NCBI GenBank assembly: GCA_020465985.1
Contig: JAANYP010004670.1
Coordinates: 62,001-126,000, forward strand
Length of the DNA stretch: 64,000 nucleotides
From: Centrapalus pauciflorus
Lineage: Eukaryota > Streptophyta > Magnoliopsida > Asterales > Asteraceae
Direction of reading: 5' to 3'
Below, one piece after another: positions 12,111-24,886 of this stretch. How positions within the stretch are numbered: position 1 is the stretch's first letter; every line of letters starts with the position of its first letter. The notes under the pieces were generated by a model, which was not told the origin of the DNA, did not search any database, and saw only the letters and a program-made list of their open reading frames with translations. The position numbers and the translations under genes were made by a program.

Positions 12111-12497
12111 GTCAAATTGTAATAATAATAAAAAAATACATATTAAATAAATAATGATAGAATAAAAAGTAATTCAAAATAATATAAAAAAGAAAGTAAT
12201 TGGTTTGGAACTAAAACTGAAGCAAAATTAAAATGACAAAATGGCCTTTTTTTTTAATAAATGACTGGTCAAAAGACAAAAAGCATAATAAAAGAACAAT
12301 CATATGTAGGTACTAAAATTGTAATTTCGATGCGAAAGGAATGGTAACCTTTATATATAACCACATGGAAGAAAATTGTAATTTACACTTAATATAAATA
12401 GAAATTTTACATCATATGAAATTATGATATATATTGAAGTTATGGACACCATTATTAATCACACAGTGATACATAAGAAGACTGATCTAAACAAAAC
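12111..12497. other. AT-rich flanking DNA left of copia B
   Basis: No ORF. The last 110 bases (about 12385-12492) resemble 26060-26155 on the other side of copia B: GAAATTATGATATATATTGA and then TAAGAAGACT occur in both. TSD AAAAC lies at 12493-12497. Confidence 0.6.
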
Positions 12498-13586
12498 TGT
12501 AGGTCCCAAGTGTATAGTTCTAGGCTGTAGTGGGGGGGGGGGGGATGAATACAGCTATTTAAAACTTAATAATCTTTTTCTCAATGTTTATGTATATTAT
12601 TAACAAGTGTAAATTACAAACAAGCTTGAATGCAGAAAGGTTCAAGCTGAGATGACAGATGACTAATCTAAGACTCACTCAGACTAGATACAATGAATAC
12701 ACTCACTTAGAAGCACTCACTGTTTTTACAAGACTCAAATGGACAACTTACACAAGAACAGCGTAGACACACTCTACTGTTTTATACAAGCAGACTTGCA
12801 TGCATGGAATAACACACTTCAATGCACATTCTGATTTCACACTCTTGATGTCTCATAATCCTTAGAAGCTTCCTTTTATACTCAAAAGGCGAATCTCAGT
12901 GAAGCTTCTTCATTGGACAGTTGAGATAGTGGAGAGTCTTTCCAAAAGGACAAAACACCTTTCTGCACGTTCTGATAAAGCATCTTTGTCTTCACATTGC
13001 AGAATCTTTGTCTTTTCCTTTTTTCACTGTTGCATAAGGCTTTAACCAAAAGAGGAATGTCAACTTTGCATCTTTCTTCTTTTGTTAATGCCATTTTGAT
13101 ATAAGAAAAGGTCTGTCACCCTTTTCAAATATTCGTTTGTCTTCATGTAATCAGAACAGCGTGGGCAGGCTATGTAGTTCTCTTTTCCACTTTGTCTTCG
13201 ACTTGTAAACTGATCTTGTTGCCAAAAACAATACATGAGGACTTGGAAACATATTCCATAAAGTGTTTAAGCTGTTCACAAAGAACAGGTTCTATTCACA
13301 AAGAACAGAACACTTGTAAACTGCCCAAGCTGCTCAAGAGAACAGAGCAGCGTAGACAGTTTATGTCCAGCCTATTCAGCAGACAGAACAGCTTGGACAA
13401 ACTGTCTTTGTTGCAATGAATGCAACATGGTAAACAGCTTTGGGTTGATATTGCAAATCACTTTCAGGTTTCAATAAGGCATATAACAGGCCTTAAATTC
13501 AACCTTCAAGTGCATTAACAGGTTTGATTAAAAATCTCCCCCTCAGATGTACAGCAGGTTTGACTGAGGCCTTTTTGTGCCTAACA
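12498..13586 (-). repeat. Copia B 3' LTR
   Basis: 1089 bases. It pairs with 24887-25992. The LTR TATA box TATAAAAGGA (minus) lies at 12871-12880. A run of 13 G at 12532-12544 is absent from the other LTR. Motifs AAGCTGTTC/GAACAGCTT recur at about 13270-13400, as in copia A's LTR. Confidence 0.93.
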
Positions 13587-13597
13587 ATCTCCCCCTA
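13587..13597 (-). other. Copia B polypurine tract
   Basis: ATCTCCCCCTA on + is TAGGGGGAGAT on minus, directly next to the 3' LTR. Confidence 0.85.
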
Positions 13598-13940
13598 TTT
13601 GCAATAATCAGTCTAAGCTGATTTAATCAATAATCACTATACATTTTACAATACATCTTGTTGAAAAGAAATTACAACATCTAAGTAAAGTAAAAGATCA
13701 GTTTATATATACTGATTTTGATTACATAAACAACACATGCTTTTTACAGAAGTACAACTAATGTACTAATGTATATTACAACTAATGTAAATAAGAAAAG
13801 TTACAACACATGTAACAGAGTACAACTTATGTACAAAAAGTTCAACACTTTGGACTATTGATCTTGGGAGCTGATAACGGCAAGCCTGTCCAACAGATGG
13901 ACAGCTTCCATTCTTCACCTACCCTGATGGTAGATGGACT

Positions 13941-16900
13941 TCACTCCAGTGGTGGTGGTCCTTCAAACATCTTTTCAAGCTCATCCCTTGTTTCCTCCAG
14001 GTCTTGGATTTCAACTCTGAGGATCATAAACTTGGGATCTTGAAGTTCACCTCTCTCATAAAAGCCTTTGAGCTTGTCCCAGATGGCTACTCTCCACCTG
14101 CCTGATTTCCTGAATGAAGTTGCAAGTCTGAAGGCTGCAAGCTGTCTCAGATCCACTTTGTATAGATCTGAAGCTCTTTGAAAACACTTCTTCTGTGTTA
14201 GGGGATCTACAAAAAATGCCCCCAACTCAGGTTCTTCAATAATTTTACCTTCTTCAAACTCAACTCCACTGGGCAGGCTGTAGTCAATTCCTTTCATCTC
14301 AACAACATAATCTCCCTGTTCAATTAAGATGAGGAGTTCCTCCAGCTCAGAATCTTTTCTTGTCCTCCTGGCCTTTATTTTGGGGTATGTCACAAAGACA
14401 CCCTCACTTACTTCTTTTGAGATCAGGCCAAGATCCTTCATTCTCTCCATCAGCTTCTTAACATATGCCCTGACAGTCTTAGCCGTTTCTGACTTAGACT
14501 GGCTAAGGGCAACTGCCAGCTCAACCCATTCCCTGTACCCCATTTGGGCAACATCAGTGTAGTCATAAGATTCCAGTTCAGCGCCTGTAGCACCCATTCT
14601 GGTTGTTTGCAGCTTCCACTGTTTGCCTTTTCTTGAAATAAGGACAACTTTGACAATAGACTCCTTGGCAAGTCTTCTATCAGCAACATCATGAAACTTC
14701 TTCCTTGCCAGGTTGTCAAAGTGGAACTAGGCCCTTGCAAAGGATGCTTGCTTTGATTTGGTCACAGAGACTAGAGCACCCTTTTTTTGTACACTTTCCT
14801 TCTCACTAGCTGATTCTCTAGCAGCTTCCAGCAGTTTTCTCTAAACATCCAAAGAAGGCATTTTGGTTTTGCTTGCCTCTTTGAATGCAAGAGATATGGC
14901 AGCTTTGGCAGATTTTTCTTCTTTTCTGAGAATGTCCAGGGCTTTGAGATGTTCATCTCTGAGCTCATAGTATTTCTCAAGAGGAACACCCATTTCTTTG
15001 GCCCTGGCTTTGTCAAATTTAAGCTCTGCTGCTTTCTGGTGGTCAGGATCAACCACTGCTTTTTCTTTTCCTTTAAATGTTATTGTAGTGATAGCTTCAG
15101 GAATGTCTTCTTCTTCTTCTTCTTCCTCCAGTATGAGGTGCCTTCTTCTGCTGTTTGGCCTGTCCTCAGAGATGAATTCCCCCCCCCCCCCCCTTAGACT
15201 GTGCAGGGTTTGGAGATTCAGCCTGAGTAGGCTGAGCAGCTTTAGGTAGATGAGAGGCACCCTCAGCTGGACCAGTACTTGTTTCAAATGCACCTGCTAT
15301 TTGACCAGTAGGTGCTGATGTCTCCTTAGGAGAAGAAGTTTTCTCCCCCTTAGACTTAGTCTTAGACGCAGACAACTTCTCCCCCTTTGAAGGAGATGGA
15401 CCATCACCTTCAAAAATGGGTCTGCCTGAAGAAACAAATTCAGCAGGATTGGAAGCAGTTTTGGCAGCAGGCTTGGAACCAACCAGGCTATGCACTAAGA
15501 AAGCCAGGTTATCCTTCACCTCTGCAATTTGGGAAAGACAGGTTTGAAGAGAAGAGGATTGGGAATCAGCAAGATTGGTCAGCTTAATAATGTTTTCCCT
15601 ATCAGAATTTGTGAATAGCAAACTTTGAAGTTGTGCAAGATGTAACTCAAGAGAGTCCTGCACATCAGCAAGGTTTGCTGACACAGAATTTGATAGAGAA
15701 ACAATGAGAGTGTTTAGGCTGGCCAAGGTGGTGGGAAGTGTAGTATTGCAAATGGTGAGGAGAGTGGACAGCTGTTGGGAGATGGCTGTCATAGAGGACA
15801 CAGAGTCCTGTTGGTGTGAAAGAATTGAGGAGAGGTAAGTGGAGACATTTTGCAGCTGTGCAATGAGTGCAAGCAGCTGAGAGGAGGTGTCAGTTTGAGG
15901 AGTGGGTGGAAAGGAATTCTTGAACATATCACAGAACCCCTTAAGCTATTCAGACACAGAGTCTGAAATGAGAGAGGGTAGAGAAGACATGGAGGTTTCT
16001 AAAGAACCAACTTTGTTGGCCAGCAAGGAAAGCTGATCCTTCAAAGGCAGGTCTTTAGGAGATGGAGGTGTATGGGTGGATTGTTTGGAGTGTGTAGATG
16101 GTGATGAAGAGGACGAGGCTGGTGTATGGGGATGTGATGTAGAAGGAGATTGTATTTGGGAAAGAAGCTTCATAGCCTGGGCAAAAGTAATGTTGCCCAG
16201 TTTGGAGGGATCAATGGGTCCTTCAGCAGTGGTTGTAGCTGCATCATCAGGAGAGTGGGTAGAGGATGGTAGCCTATCAGACACTGCTTGTTTTTCAGCA
16301 CCTTCATTAAGGCCAGTGGTGGTTCCCTCTGCAGTACCTTGGTTTAAAGGTACCTCATCATTGGGAGATGGTATTTGCATTTCAACATCAGCAGTTGTGA
16401 AACCTGCTAATGGAGTTTGCATAATGGGAGTAGCCTCACCAAAGGGATGTTCCATTCCCTGAGGTTCACCAGCTTGAGTGGTTGGTCCTTCAGTAACTGT
16501 TTGGTGTAGAATAGCTGCATCATGAGGAACAGAATTTTGAGGCAGAGCTGTTGGTTGGTCTAAGCCAGCAGTGTGGGCACCTCGTGCAGACTCAGGGTGT
16601 ATAGAAGTATGAGGTGGGGACAGTGTGGACTCAGTATGGAGTGGAGAGAACTCATGTCTTTCAATATTCTCAGCCTGTTGGGAGGCTGGAATAGTTGATG
16701 TGGTTGTCTCCATGTGTACAACTAGCTCCTGTTGGGAGGAACCAGAGGGTCTAGGCTGACTGGGGGTTGACACGGGTTGGAGTGAAGCAGGCTCCAATTG
16801 TGTTGAACCTTCTCCCAAAATAGGAGAGGCAGCAGGGGTAGCTTCTTTTTCAGCTGAACCTTGTTGAGAGGGAACAGAAGGGCTAGTTTGGGCTGTTTTG

Positions 16901-18160
16901 GTTTTGGGTTTCTACTTGGCAAGGGTTTTTCTTTGGTAGGATTTGAGAGATGAGGTGGGTGACTGTAGAGAGGTGAGAGGTTCAGATTGGACAGGTTTGG
17001 GGACTGGGTCAGAAACAGTTGGTTGGCCGGTTCCATTGTCTCAGGTGCCACAGAGGCACCAACCACAGAGGCTTCAGGTTCAACAAATGAACCAGGGTGA
17101 GGAGCTTGCTCCCCCTCTGCCACAGAGGCTGAGGGTGCAGGCTTAGACTGAGCTATTTTGGCCTTCTTGTGGACAGGCTCAGCTTCAGTGATGTCCAGTG
17201 TCCTTTTAACATCTTTGGCCCTGGCTTTGGATTTTCTTCTGGGAGTAGCTTCTGGATCCACCCTCACATCAGAGGGCCCTTCCACCAATCATAGCAGCCT
17301 CCTCATCAGAGTAGAGAGAGGAGGCTCAATTGGGAGAACCGGAGTATAGAAAACTCTATTTCCTATAACAGGAAAAACAGCAGTACGGAGTAAAGGCTGA
17401 GAGTTATACAAATGCTCACCACAAACGTGCTTGAAAATGAGGCTCAGATATCTGGGGTAACGAACAGCAGCTGGACGTGTCTCCTGCTACACCAGATTCC
17501 TCAGATTCATGAAAATCCATCTGGCCATGTTGATAGTAGTCCCATCCACCAACTGTAGGACTATAGGAATCTCATCACGGCTGAGTTGGTCAAAGGACCA
17601 ACCTTACTGCTGAAGCACATAACCACTGAGGCAAATAAAAAGTTGTAAGTGGGAGACAAGTCCTTTCTGAACAGCGTAGCTCCAACTTTTGGTTCTGCTA
17701 CACCACAGAAATGCAGCAGATTCTGCATTTGTTCATCTTCTGACTGTGGCTGATCATTTGTTTCAGCCACAGGGAGTCGAAGAGCTTCCCTGATCAGATG
17801 AATGTTGATCTCAATGGTCTGAGTCCTATAGAGTATAGTGCCCTTAATGACTTTGGTGTCTGGGTTGTAAGCACAAGTGTACCAAAACTCATACACCATC
17901 TCCTGGTACAGGACACCAGGAGTGGCAGTCATGGCATAGTTCAACGGATGAACTTTCAAAAACTCCACCATATCTTAGTAGCCTTTCCCCACATAGTTTT
18001 TGAGGATTGTTAGGTTAGCAAGGTAGTTGGTAGGTTTCAAGGTCAGCATTGTGGTGACTGATGGATGTTTCTGAACATCAGCACCCACAAACACTGGTAG
18101 AAAGGGGTTGTTTCTGTGAGCCATTTGGAAAGTAGTGAAAGTAGCAGAAGCACAAGACAT
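13941..18160 (-). pseudogene. Copia B third ORF, broken
   Basis: A large post-pol ORF of unknown function starting with ATG at 18158-18160. The N-terminal domain has YQEMVYEFWYTCAYNPDT near 17865-17910 and IEINIHLIREALRLPVAE near 17770-17825, the same FW...(DG)...I-x-E layout as copia A and C. Next are an Ala/Pro/Ser/Thr-rich middle (about 15300-17290), a helical heptad-like stretch (SQLLALIAQLQNVSTYLSSI near 15820-15880) and a Lys/Glu-rich helical region (14800-15290). It ends with a mixed-charge C-terminal domain (13941-14597) containing GYREWVELAVALSQSKSE. Stops near 17970 and 16910 and a C15 homopolymer at 15179-15193 break the frame. No envelope features are visible. Confidence 0.65.
15179..15193. 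repeat. C15 homopolymer inside copia B third ORF
   Basis: A run of 15 C. The reading frame shifts here, joining the segment ending at 15166 and the one starting at 15293. Such runs are prone to slippage and to assembly error. Confidence 0.9.
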
Positions 18161-18770
18161 TTATGGAAGTAGTGAGGAAGACGAAGATGAAACAGTAGTG
18201 CGGTATTTATAGGATTTGAATGTGAGTGGGTATGAGAGAGAAACATTTGGGCGGTTGATTTGAAAAGATCGTTAACGGAAAACGGAACGGTTGTCCATGT
18301 CAGACAACTTGAGCCCTTTTTAATCACTAACACACGAAACCCACATTATCTGCAGTAATTAAGTTAAATAAAAACAAATATTAAGTAACTTAATTGTGAA
18401 GAAAGGTAATTAAACTGATGGTCTAAGCTGATGGTCAAACCTGTGATGAGCAGGGTCATCACAAGTTGTTCACTCTTCAAGCTGTTTCTTCAACCTGTAC
18501 AACTATGTAAGAACAGGTTGTGTTCAATAGCTGATCAGGTTACAAAACAATGTCTTTTATGACAGATAGAGAGAGTGAGCAGGGTGGGGGTTGATCATTA
18601 GATCAGGCTTGACATGTAAGCTGTGATTTGTCAAACCTGTTATATGCTCAAGCTGTTCAAGTTTTGCAAAAAATGGCTAAGTGTCGAACATGCATAGCCT
18701 GTTCTGTCTAAGTTGTTCTGTGAAACTTGAGCAGGGTGAGACATATAATGTCTTAGAACATTTTGGACAC
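18161..18770 (-). other. Spacer between pol and third ORF of copia B
   Basis: No ORF of note. It contains many AAGCTGTT/AACCTGTT and AACAGGTT words (for example near 18430-18540 and 18640-18720), as in the LTR. Unlike A and C, I see no clear GGGGGAG tract here on the minus strand. Confidence 0.5.
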
Positions 18771-20735
18771 TTAGTCACTTTTGTTTAACATGCCCAACTT
18801 GCTTACCAGATAGTTAAATCTGTTTTCATCAAGAGATTTGGTGAAAATGTCTGCAAGCTGTTCATCTGTGGAAATAAAACTTACCTCCACATTACCTTTC
18901 TGAATGTGATCCCTGATGAAGTGATGTCTGACTTCTATATGCTTTGTTCTGGAGTGAAACACTGGATTGTTGGAGATAGCTATGGCACTTGTATTATCAC
19001 ATAGAATAGGAGTTTTCCTATATACAAGTCCATAATCTTCAAGCTGATGCTGCATCCACAGAATCTGCCCATAGCAGCTTCCAGCAGCAATGTACTCAGC
19101 TTCAGCAGTAGAAGTAGAAACTGAGTTCTGCTTCTTGCTACACCAACTGATCAACTTTCCACCAAGGAGTTGACATCCACCTGTTGTGCTTTTCCTATCT
19201 AACCTGCAGCCTGAAAAGTCAGAATCTGAATAACCTGTTAGTTCCAGGCTTTAGTCTTTGGGATACCAAAGACCCAAACCTGGTGTACCCTTAAGGTATC
19301 TGAAGATTCTTTTCACAGCAGCTAGATGTGATTCTTTTGGATCATCCTGGAATCTAGCACAAAAACAGGTAGCAAACATAATATCAGGTCTACTAGCAGT
19401 TAAATACAGCAAGCTCCCAATCATGCCTCTGTAAGCTGTTACTGAAACAGCTTTGCCACTGGCATCTGTCTCCAATTTTACATTGGTTGCCATTGGGGTT
19501 TTAATTGGAGAACTTTGATCAAATTTAAACTTTTTCAATTGATCTAAAGCATACTTTCTTTGATTTATAAAAATTCCAGTTGAGGTTTGTTTAACCTGTA
19601 ATCCTAAAAAGAAAGTAACTTCTCCCATCATAGTCATTTCATATTTGGATTTCATGAGTAATGAAAAATTCTTGCATAATTGTTCATTAGTAGAACCAAA
19701 TATTATGTCATCCACATAGATTTGAACAAGCATAATATCAGACTTCACTTTCTTTATGAATAGTGTGGTATCCACTTTACCTCTGGAATACCCATTGCTC
19801 ATAAGGAAATCAGTAAGAGTGTCATACCAGGCTCTAGGGGCTTGTTTTATACCATAGAGGGCTTTGTCCAACTTATAGACAAAACCTGGATGATGTTCAT
19901 TTTAAAAACCTGGAGGCTGCTTGACATAAACTTCCTCTTGCAGCTTCCCATTTAAAAATGCACTCTTCACATCCATTTGAAATACCTTCATGCTCTTATG
20001 AGCAGCGTAGGCTAAAAACAAACGAATTGCCTCTAGCCTGGCCACAGGAGCAAATGTTTCATCATAGTCAATTCCTTCCTCCTGTCTATAGCCCTGAGCA
20101 ACAAGTCTTGCCTTATTTCTAATGACATGACCTTGGTCATCCGTCTTGTTCTTGTAAACCCATTTGGTGCCAATTATAGTTTTACCTTTAGGAGCAGGGG
20201 CCAGCTTCCATACCTTGTTTCTCTCAAATTGATTGAGTTCTCTTGCATGGAAGTGATCCAATTGGCATCTTTAAGTGCTTCATCCACTTTCTTTGGCTCG
20301 ATGAGAGACACAAAACTAGAGAACATACAAAAGTTCCCTAAGTTGTCCCATCTCATTTGTACCCCTTTGTTGATGTCACCAATTTATTTGATCATTGAGG
20401 TGACACCTGATCCACTTAGGATCATTTCTCAATGAGGAATCTCCTGAGTTGTTTGCATCTTCAACAGGTCCTGTTGAACAGCTTTCAAGATTTTCAGACA
20501 CACTGATGTCTTGAACATGTTCACTTGTTGAGCATGACTCTCCATTGTTGAACACATCAGCAGAAGCTCCAGGAAAATCAGCATTGATTGGTTCAGGACA
20601 TGAGGTTGTAACTAAGTCAGTACACTTATTCACACAGGGTGTATCAACATAATCATCATCATGTCTATCATGGTTAGCAGGTTCCACTCTTGATGTAGTG
20701 GAGGCTTTTGAGTCTTCTTCACTGTTTGAATGCAT
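18771..20735 (-). pseudogene. Copia B reverse transcriptase and RNase H
   Basis: Minus-strand pol end. A linker rich in Ser and Asp (20376-20735) is followed by RT with KVWKLAPAPKGKTIIGTKWV near 20155-20215, ARLVAQGYRQEEGIDYDE near 20060-20110 and FQMDVKSAFLNG near 19950-19985. The catalytic box QIYVDDIIFGSTN is near 19690-19730. The RNase H half starts at about 19250 with DSDFSGCRLDRKSTTGGCQ and shows STAEAEYIAAGSCYGQ near 19080-19125 and LCDNTSAIAISNNPVF near 18965-19010. It ends with DQLADIFTKSLDENRF near 18815-18860. Stops near 19250 and 19900 and frameshifts near 20240 inactivate it; the catalytic Asp residues are intact. Confidence 0.87.
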
Positions 20736-20801
20736 GAGATCATCAAAGTTGAATTCTCCTGAAACTGATTCAGGAACAGCTTTGGTGGAGGCATTCCTAG
20801 A

Positions 20802-22050
20802 CTATTCAAAGGTGACATTGATAGATTCATCTATCACCTTTCTTTTGTTGTTGTACACTCTGTAGGCTTTGGAGATATCAGAGTATCCAACAAGCACACC
20901 TTCATCAGCTTTTGGTTCAAACTTTGCCAGTTGGTCCCTTTGATTCAGAATGAAGCAGGGACATCCAAACACATGGAAGTAGCTAATATTTGGCCTCCTC
21001 CCATTGAGCAGCTCATAGGGAGTCTTGTTGAACCTTTTCACCACTAAGGATCTGTTTTGGGTGAAGCAGGCAGTGTTGACAGCTTCAGCCCAGAATGATG
21101 AAGGTAAACCAGATGCACACAGCATGGTTCTAGCAGCTTCAATAAGGGTTCTATTTCTCCTTTCAGCAACTCCATTTTGTTGTGGAGTTCTTACTGCTGA
21201 AAAGTTTTGTGAGATCCCTTTTTCTTCACAGAACTCTTCAAGAGTACTGTTTCTAAACAGAGTAACATGATCACTTCTAAGCTGCTTCACTTGAGCAGAG
21301 TTCAGCATTTCCATCTTTTTGACAAATCCAATGATTTCTCTAGCAGCCTCTCCTTTGCTATTCAAGAAGATTACCCATGTAAACCTGGAGAACTCATCAA
21401 CCATTACTAGAGTGTATCTTCTTCCTCCTAGACTTGGGACATTGACTGGTCCAAACAAGTCCATGTGGATTAAGAAGAGAGGAGTATCAATAGAAAAATT
21501 ATGCTTGGATTTAAAAGATGATTTCCTCTGCTTGCCTTTCTCACAAGCTGTATAGAGTCTATCCTTAACAAAGGTCATAGAAGGCAAACCTGTTACCAAC
21601 TCTTTCTTACAGAGTTTGTTGATATTCTTGAAGTTCTGGTGTGACAGCCTTTTGTGCCATAACCAGTTTAGGTCTGCATTAGTTCTTGTGAGAAAGCAGG
21701 ATTCAGTTGTGGGATCAGCAGATTTCATGTCCACAACATATACACGTTTCTTCCGTTGAGCACACAGCACAACTTTGCCTTGGGGATCCAATATGTAACC
21801 CAGGTGCTCATCAAAGTTAACCTTGTAGCCAGCATCACACAGTTGACTTATGCTAACAAGATTATATTTCAGCCCAACCACATAGCCTACTATTTTGAAC
21901 ACTGCAGCACCAGCTTTAAGAGTTCCATATCCCTCAAATTGTCACCAAATGTGACTTTTGGCCCTTTTTCAGGCCTGAGATCATTCAGCAGGTCCTTGCA
22001 ACCTGTCATGTGCCCTGAGCAGCCACTGTCCAAGTACCAAACCTGGGATG
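20802..22050 (-). pseudogene. Copia B protease remnant, GAG-pre-integrase and integrase
   Basis: The best preserved part of copia B. Protease remnant CSGHMTGCKDLLNDL lies near 21980-22025 (DSGCSGHMTG form). GAG-pre-integrase GLKYNLVSISQLCDAGYKVN follows near 21820-21880. The integrase has an HHCC site (LWHKRLSHQNF near 21640-21670; YTACEKGKQR near 21540-21565) and the triad Asp in HMDLFG near 21465, Asp in RSDHVTLF near 21265 and Glu in NGVAERRNR near 21150-21175. Asn-Gly after the second Asp has changed to His-Val. A small deletion near 21935 removes part of GSSEGYG-type sequence (seen in D) and shifts the frame. TAG near 20800 separates it from RT. Confidence 0.87.
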
Positions 22051-22083
22051 GTTGTTTGTCCTGCAGAATGTCATAGGAAAATA

Positions 22084-24824
22084 TTAGTTACTTTTAGGGG
22101 AACTCATCACAGAGATGAGTTCTCCTACTTCATCAACATGTGTTGATGGACTAGTGATATCCACATTAATATTTAATATTTGAATGGTATCAGTTTGGAT
22201 ACCACTCTCATTGACTAAGTTACTTCCAACACTGCTTGTTTTAGCAATGATGGAACTAGCAGAGTCAATAGGCCTCATGTCCTCAGTTTCAAGACAGTCT
22301 TTGGCCATGTGTATCTTCTTCCCACATTTATAGCATTTTCTCTTTTTAGCCTTTTTGGAAGAAGAGCTTTCAGAAACACATTCTGAGTTATTTCTGTTGA
22401 TTTTATCAGCAGGTTTAGAAAACTACTATTTTTCGATGAATCAACAGCTTGGGTGGACGGCACAATAGCAACAGTTTTGCCTGTTTCTTCTTTCCTCTTT
22501 TTGGGAGGACAGATGTCAAAAACAGGAAGCTTGATTGGTTTTTGACCTTCCACAGGTTTGGGAAACTTATTCCCAGATTTCTCAGGCTGAACAATGGCTT
22601 TGCCTTTGCCCTTACTGAGATGTGATTGATGCTGCCTATCAACATAATCACTGTATCTGGTTTTGAAAGACTTATTTTTATTTATAACCAGTTTTCCACT
22701 ATGATTTGAAAACTTATTTGAAACCACAGCAGATTTGCTTTAAACATGAGACTTACCCTTGTTAAAAGCAGGATGCTTACCTTTTGAAAACTTATTTTTA
22801 AAAGGATTAACATGTCTCTTACCATCAGCTTTGGACCCAGAGCCTGTTTTGTCAACAGATTTGGTGTCCACCGCTGCAGCTTGAGCATGTTTTCCTTTCC
22901 TTTGCTTGTGTGAATCAGTAGAGCACTTAGCACGCTGATTTGATGGAGAACACATTCCATCATCAGCTTTTGGGCCTTTTTCACACAAGCTGTCAGTATT
23001 TTGAGGCCTGACAAACCTGTTTGTTGAGACAAGCTTTCCATTAACTTTCTGGATGAAAGTGCTGGGAAGCTCACCAAGAGTGGATAAGTCATCTTTCAGA
23101 TTATTGATCTCAACAATAGAAGCCGTTGTGTCAAGATCCCCTCTAAGATAGGCTTGGATTTGTGCAGGGATCTGCTGACTTATGCAATGGCTGACTTTGT
23201 GTGCTGATTGGCACCAAGAGTCAACTATCTTTTGAAGCTTTGCATGTTTTACATTTGTTTCTCTGTTTTCTTCCAGTAAAATGGAGTTGATGTGTTTTAG
23301 TTCATTTAGCTCAGTTTCCAACATATGGAAACTGTCCAGTTTACCAGATTTAATTTCAAGATCAGTTTTAAGCTTAGAGATTTCAGATAGTAAAACATTA
23401 TGCTTCTCAACAGCAGCTTTTAAATCAACCAGCATATATTCAAACATTTTTACTTTTTCATCAGAACTGTAAGCCATAAAATTTTGTACCTTGTACATCA
23501 TTGTAGGGTTCCAGTTCTCCAAGCTGCTGAAGGCTTCAGCTTCAGCCAAGTCCTGTTTGAAATTGCTAGTTGATGGGACATCCGTATTGGCCATTAGACA
23601 ATTGTTGTCTTCTTCATCTGAAGACGAATCAGACTCCTCCCAGTCACATGTCTCTGCCATCAGCCCCTTTTGCTTGTTGGAAGCCACAGAGTTTTCCAAC
23701 TTTTTCTGCTTAGCCATGGCCATAAGGTACTTAACCCCATAGCCATCGTCCCTATTAGTCTTGTATGGTTTGGAAGACTGTCCAACAACTTTTGACACAC
23801 AGTCAGCAGCTATATGGCCAGTTTTGCCACATTTGAAGCACTCATCTTTAGATTTATCACATGCCTTCTTCTTGACAGCACTTGAGTTCCCCTGCAGCAT
23901 ATTTCTTCCAAACCTCTTCTTGTTGAATCTTTTGACAAGCATGGCTATCATCTGCTCATCATCAAGTTCAGCAAGATCTGCACAGTCTTCCTCATCAGAC
24001 ATTTCCTTTCTTTCATCATCAGCCTGTTGATCAGGTTGTGTGAACACATCACATACCTGCCCAACAGGTTGTCTCACGCTGGCCACTAAGGCAGCACCTC
24101 TCTTGGACATTTCCAAGGCAGTTCTCTTCTGCTGCCTTGACTGCTCATCATTTAGTAAGGATCCATATAAGTTTACAAGATCCATACCTTTGATGGTACC
24201 TGAATTTCTCAAGATGGTAGAAAAGTAGTTCCACTCTTCAGGCAAGATGTCCAAGAACTTGTTCACCAGGGTCAGGCTGTCCTTTGTGATCCCAACAGCT
24301 TTGAGATCATTAACAAGACCAGTAAACCTGGTGTAGGTTTCTGTGAGTGTCTCCTTTGGTTTTTCAAAGAAGAGTTCATACTATCTAAAAAGATTGTTAA
24401 TCTTGTTGTCCAGTGTGATTGTGGGTCCATCATAGACGGTACACAAAGTATCCCACATCTCCTTTGCAGTCTTCATCTTCTCAACCTGTTTGAACACATC
24501 ATCAGGCAGAGAGATAACCAGGTTATTCCTGGCCTTTGCATCCAGAGCAACCAGTCTTTTGTCTTCATCAGACCATTGAGCTTTAGCCTTCTCAAAGGTT
24601 CTGATTTCAGGGGCAGCTCCTTCAACAGCAGGAGTTATGGTAGTTACAGAGGTTGGCATATAGGGACCTTCCATTACTATCTCTGGTAGTTGTACATCTA
24701 GATTCTCTAGATAGAGCATCATTCTGCACTTCCAACCAGAGAAGTTCTGATGATTGAACTTTGGGGGTTTGGCCATTGACCCATTGTCATAGTATGATGA
24801 GGAATTTGCAGCACTGTTGTCCAT
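22084..24824 (-). pseudogene. Copia B gag with two distant zinc knuckles
   Basis: Gag starts at ATG 24822-24824 with a Ser/Asn-rich leader, then FNHQNFSGWKCRMMLYLENL near 24720-24770, the usual UBN2/gag entry of copia elements. A stop at 24381-24383 interrupts it. The next frame (22740-24266) continues with MNKFLDILPEEWNYFSTIL and a first zinc knuckle CFKCGKTGHIAADC at 23799-23840. An acidic stretch (SDSSSDEEDNN) and a long coiled-coil-like region (about 23100-23480) follow. After a stop at 22740 and a frameshift near 22420, a second knuckle CYKCGKKIHMAKDC lies at 22294-22335. Two knuckles about 500 codons apart are unusual for Gag. The end, VMSSPKSN, is shared with copia D. Confidence 0.82.
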
Positions 24825-24867
24825 GGAAAATTTGGGAGAATAAGAGATCTAGAGATGACACACACTC

Positions 24868-24886
24868 TATCTGCTCTGATACCAGT
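24868..24886 (-). other. Copia B primer binding site
   Basis: The minus strand reads TGGTATCAGAGC two bases after the 5' LTR end (CTACA). This is the usual complement of the initiator Met tRNA 3' end in plant LTR elements. Confidence 0.9.

Noticed and set aside
14949..15249. Plus-strand open frames rich in Phe or Ser
   Set aside because: Antisense of the Glu-rich stretch in copia B third ORF.
24868..24886. tRNA-like sequence near LTR
   Set aside because: Only the short primer binding site complement; no tRNA fold. The same holds at 30651, 37271 and 44594.
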